NCBI RefSeq assembly: GCF_000003605.2
Contig: NW_003156734.1
Location: forward strand, 464,337 to 487,959
DNA length: 23,623 bases
Source of the DNA: Saccoglossus kowalevskii
Lineage: Eukaryota > Hemichordata > Enteropneusta > Harrimaniidae
Reading direction: 5' to 3'
Shown here: positions 21,552-23,623 of the stretch, one piece after another
Position numbering within the stretch: the stretch's first letter is position 1
How the letters are laid out: each line of letters begins with the position of its first letter
The notes under the pieces: generated by a model
What the model was told of the DNA's origin: nothing
Databases searched by the model: none
Seen by the model: the letters and a program-made list of their open reading frames with translations, nothing else
Made by a program: the position numbers and the translations under genes

Positions 21552-22093
21552 TTTGTTGGATTTAACCACGACTGCGTTGTACAGTGATGACAGGTCCAGA
21601 TCGTTCTTTTCAGACAAACATGATGTTGATGCTTTGCAGTATCCTCACTTGTCTAGCAGTGGTGGATTTATTCATCAGCTTCATTGCAAATGTTGCAAAT
21701 TATCGATAAGAGTGTCAAATTGAACCTGAATGTAAGATGAAAAACTACAAGCATATAACGTTTCATCCAAACAGCTTTCATTTTTGAACAGACTAATTAA
21801 CAAGAAACAAATTCAAACATCGTGTATTTTTGTAAAGACAAATGTATACATGACAGCTGTACCATGCAAAGTATATAATTAAATCATATCAAGAATTGAA
21901 CGAATCATTCTGCTCATCTTGAAAGAATCCATGTCTTATAGGTCTGTTGATAACTTATTAATATCTTTAATCAGATCAAATATTGTCTGCAGTGGGTCAT
22001 CACTCGTGAGTGCAATATATGACGGACTTGATACTGCATTGTAGTGATTGAGAATGAGTGAATCTAAATCACGGTGACTATATTCGCGCCAAT
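21552..22093 (-). pseudogene. broken tandem duplicate of TRPC-like exons 3 and 4
   Basis: Same strand as the intact gene and about 2.1 kb upstream of its ATG. The exon-3 copy (22093-21918) reads HYNAVSSPSYIALTSDDPLQ, against FYHGLSSPSYISLTSDDPLR, and aligns codon for codon over nearly the whole exon. The exon-4 copy (21725-21552) starts right after an intact acceptor (CATTCAG) and reads QFDTLIDNLQHL, then AMKLMNKSTTARQV, then LSSLYNAVVVKSNK, against EYNVILEKLENF, AVELLSKCTTNEEV and LLMLEKAIEVRAKK. The intervening intron is 192 bp, against 199 bp in the gene. Breaks: an in-frame TAA (21936-21938), donor GTGAGT changed to ATGAGC at the exon-3 end, a one-base loss after codon 13 of exon 4, and at least one later frame change. 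Copies of exons 1, 2 and 5-8 were not found. Introns show it arose by DNA duplication, not retroposition. Confidence 0.85.
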
Positions 22094-23275
22094 AAATAGA
22101 GAATATGTGATGGCCATAATTTGCGTGAATTTTGAGGGAAATTTAGATGTAAATGTAGGCAAAACATTTCACACACGTCGCACACAATTGGCCTACTAAT
22201 TCAAATCGTGTTGAATATGTCGATTAACAAACGGTTATAAAATGTGTCAGAATTATTACATCATCAACTCATCATAGCACTGATCTTGAATTTCTCAAGT
22301 TAGCAACGAAAATTAATTATTGACGAGTTGCGTCTGACCCAAATACTAAGTAATCAAATTACCAGTAATTCGGTTAGGGTTTAAGATAATAATACCATTC
22401 GTTTCTCATTGTTTAAACGCCGATTTCTCGTTTGCCTATCGGTACCACGTGCAGTACATACATACAATATGCAATTGAATGGACAAATGATCCTTTCGAA
22501 AGTTGAGTTTTCTTGGCATTTGATGCACAACTTGTATTGCCATGGTGCATTTTGACCCAATTCATTGGCATTGTTTTATGTTATGGTCATTTAAATAAAA
22601 AAATACCTGCAGACACTTTCTCGCACAAACATGATAAAAACGAGTGGGGAAATAACTAAGAAAATAAATCATATGCTTATGTAATAATTTTGGCATTTCA
22701 CTCCGGAGTCTTGAACTTAGTTTCATTAAAGGTTACATTTATTCTTCGATGTCATGATTGATGTAATGGTAATAAATAAAGTGAAGCCATTTTTATAATT
22801 ACATGTTATCTATATATGGGTTTGTAAAACACAATATATGACATCTCCGTAACACAGATTATGAACTGAATTTCACATATTCTCGGCTTGAAGAAAGTAA
22901 ATATTGTTTGTTCAGATGAATATGAGTCGAGGAAAATAGGCAATGAGTCCAGTAATTCTATGATTATGAGTAACAATCGACTAACACAATGTTCAAATAT
23001 AGATTATGGCATAATAACATTATGGAATGTATAATAGACAGGATCAGCAATAAGAAATCAAGGAATACAGAAACGTTAAACATTTAAAACATACCAGATT
23101 ATTAATAGATTTACACAATATTCAAGGATTTCGATACCAGATATTTACAATTCTTGTTAGTTACTCATGAACGACTTAGTATATACAATCCAAAAAAGTC
23201 ACACTCTAAAACCAAGCAAAACACCTCCACCTGACCATAACCAAGCAGACAATGACAAAAACCAGACCCATTACT
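22094..23275. other. intergenic, no gene seen
   Basis: AT-rich. I looked on the - strand for copies of TRPC exons 1 and 2 upstream of the pseudo-exons and saw none. No RNA gene, and no repeat family recognised before the LINE fragment at the right edge. Confidence 0.5.
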
Positions 23276-23623
23276 TCACAATCCCGCTTACAAAATTGTC
23301 TGAATAAATTAGCAGACTATTGTAAAACCTGGAATCTTGATGTGAATGTTAAGAAAACCAAACTTTTATTATAGATGGCAAAAACATAACACCAGTCAAG
23401 GAGTTCTGTTATTTGGGTATGATATTCACTCCGAATGGAAAATTTAAAACAAACCATTGTATGCTAAAAAATAAAGCAATGAAGACATTATTTGCCATTA
23501 GACAAACTATACTGAGTCATAGAATGATTTCAACTTCATTGTGTTTAAAATTATTTGATCAGTTGGTTACACCCAATTTAATGTATGGGTCAGAAATTTG
23601 GGCAGGTAAACAAACAAATGACA
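23276..23623 (+). mobile_element. LINE ORF2 fragment (reverse transcriptase thumb and downstream region), runs off the window
   Basis: Translation gives SRLQNCLNKLADYCKTWNLD and VNVKKTKLL in one frame, then after a frameshift near 23370 GKNITPVKEFCYLGMIFTPN, LKNKAMKTLFAIRQTI and LFDQLVTPNLMYGSEIWAG to the window end. The order (LQ..LN.L..YC..W.L.VN..KTK, YLG, ALK.LF.I, LFD.LV.P.LMYGSEIW) is typical of non-LTR retrotransposons just after the YADD motif. The YADD itself is not seen upstream, so the 5' side is truncated or decayed. The clade is not resolved; it is a different family from both other LINE pieces. Confidence 0.85.

Noticed and set aside
21502-21723. 73-codon open frame on +
   Set aside because: It is antisense to the exon-4 copy of the TRPC pseudogene, which explains its apparent coding character.

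Overview
The window is AT-rich animal nuclear DNA. Both host genes are cut into short exons by GT-AG introns of mostly 100-700 bp, their products belong to animal families (an ABCC transporter close to the sulfonylurea receptors and a TRPC cation channel), and non-LTR retrotransposon pieces are scattered between them. There are no bacterial-type operons and no recognisable RNA genes. An invertebrate is likely from the small introns and divergent proteins, but I cannot name the species.

Layout: (1) 142-10372, + strand: the 3' part of an ABCC/SUR-like gene. Twenty exons join without a break into 864 codons plus a stop, covering NBD1, the second transmembrane domain and NBD2; the 5' part lies left of the window. 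Its intron at 3946-5590 holds a 5'-truncated LINE, its intron at 2228-2924 a decayed dispersed repeat, and its intron at 9187-9480 an AATC microsatellite. (2) 10373-14517: intergenic, with a degenerate tandem array of about 118-150 bp units (about 11466-12500) and a LINE fossil (13493-13676). (3) 14795-19470, - strand: a TRPC-type channel gene reconstructed as eight exons, 637 codons, from ATG to stop. It includes two short last exons that carry a divergent TRP box. It faces the ABCC gene tail to tail. (4) 19471-23275: upstream of the channel gene, holding a broken tandem duplicate of its exons 3 and 4 (21552-22093, - strand) and a possible repeat near 19850-20020. (5) 23276-23623: the start of another LINE fragment, cut by the window end.

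The two genes act separately as far as the sequence shows. The ABCC protein would be a membrane ABC protein with an ATP-hydrolysing NBD2; if truly SUR-like it would regulate a Kir6-type potassium channel, but no such partner is in the window. The TRPC-like protein would be a plasma-membrane cation channel subunit. The main points of interest are the unusual TRPC (shortened ankyrin region, no zinc-site cysteines, TRP box EWVYAC in place of EWKFAR, long pore-S6 loop), its decayed tandem copy, and a GC-AG intron in the ABCC gene.
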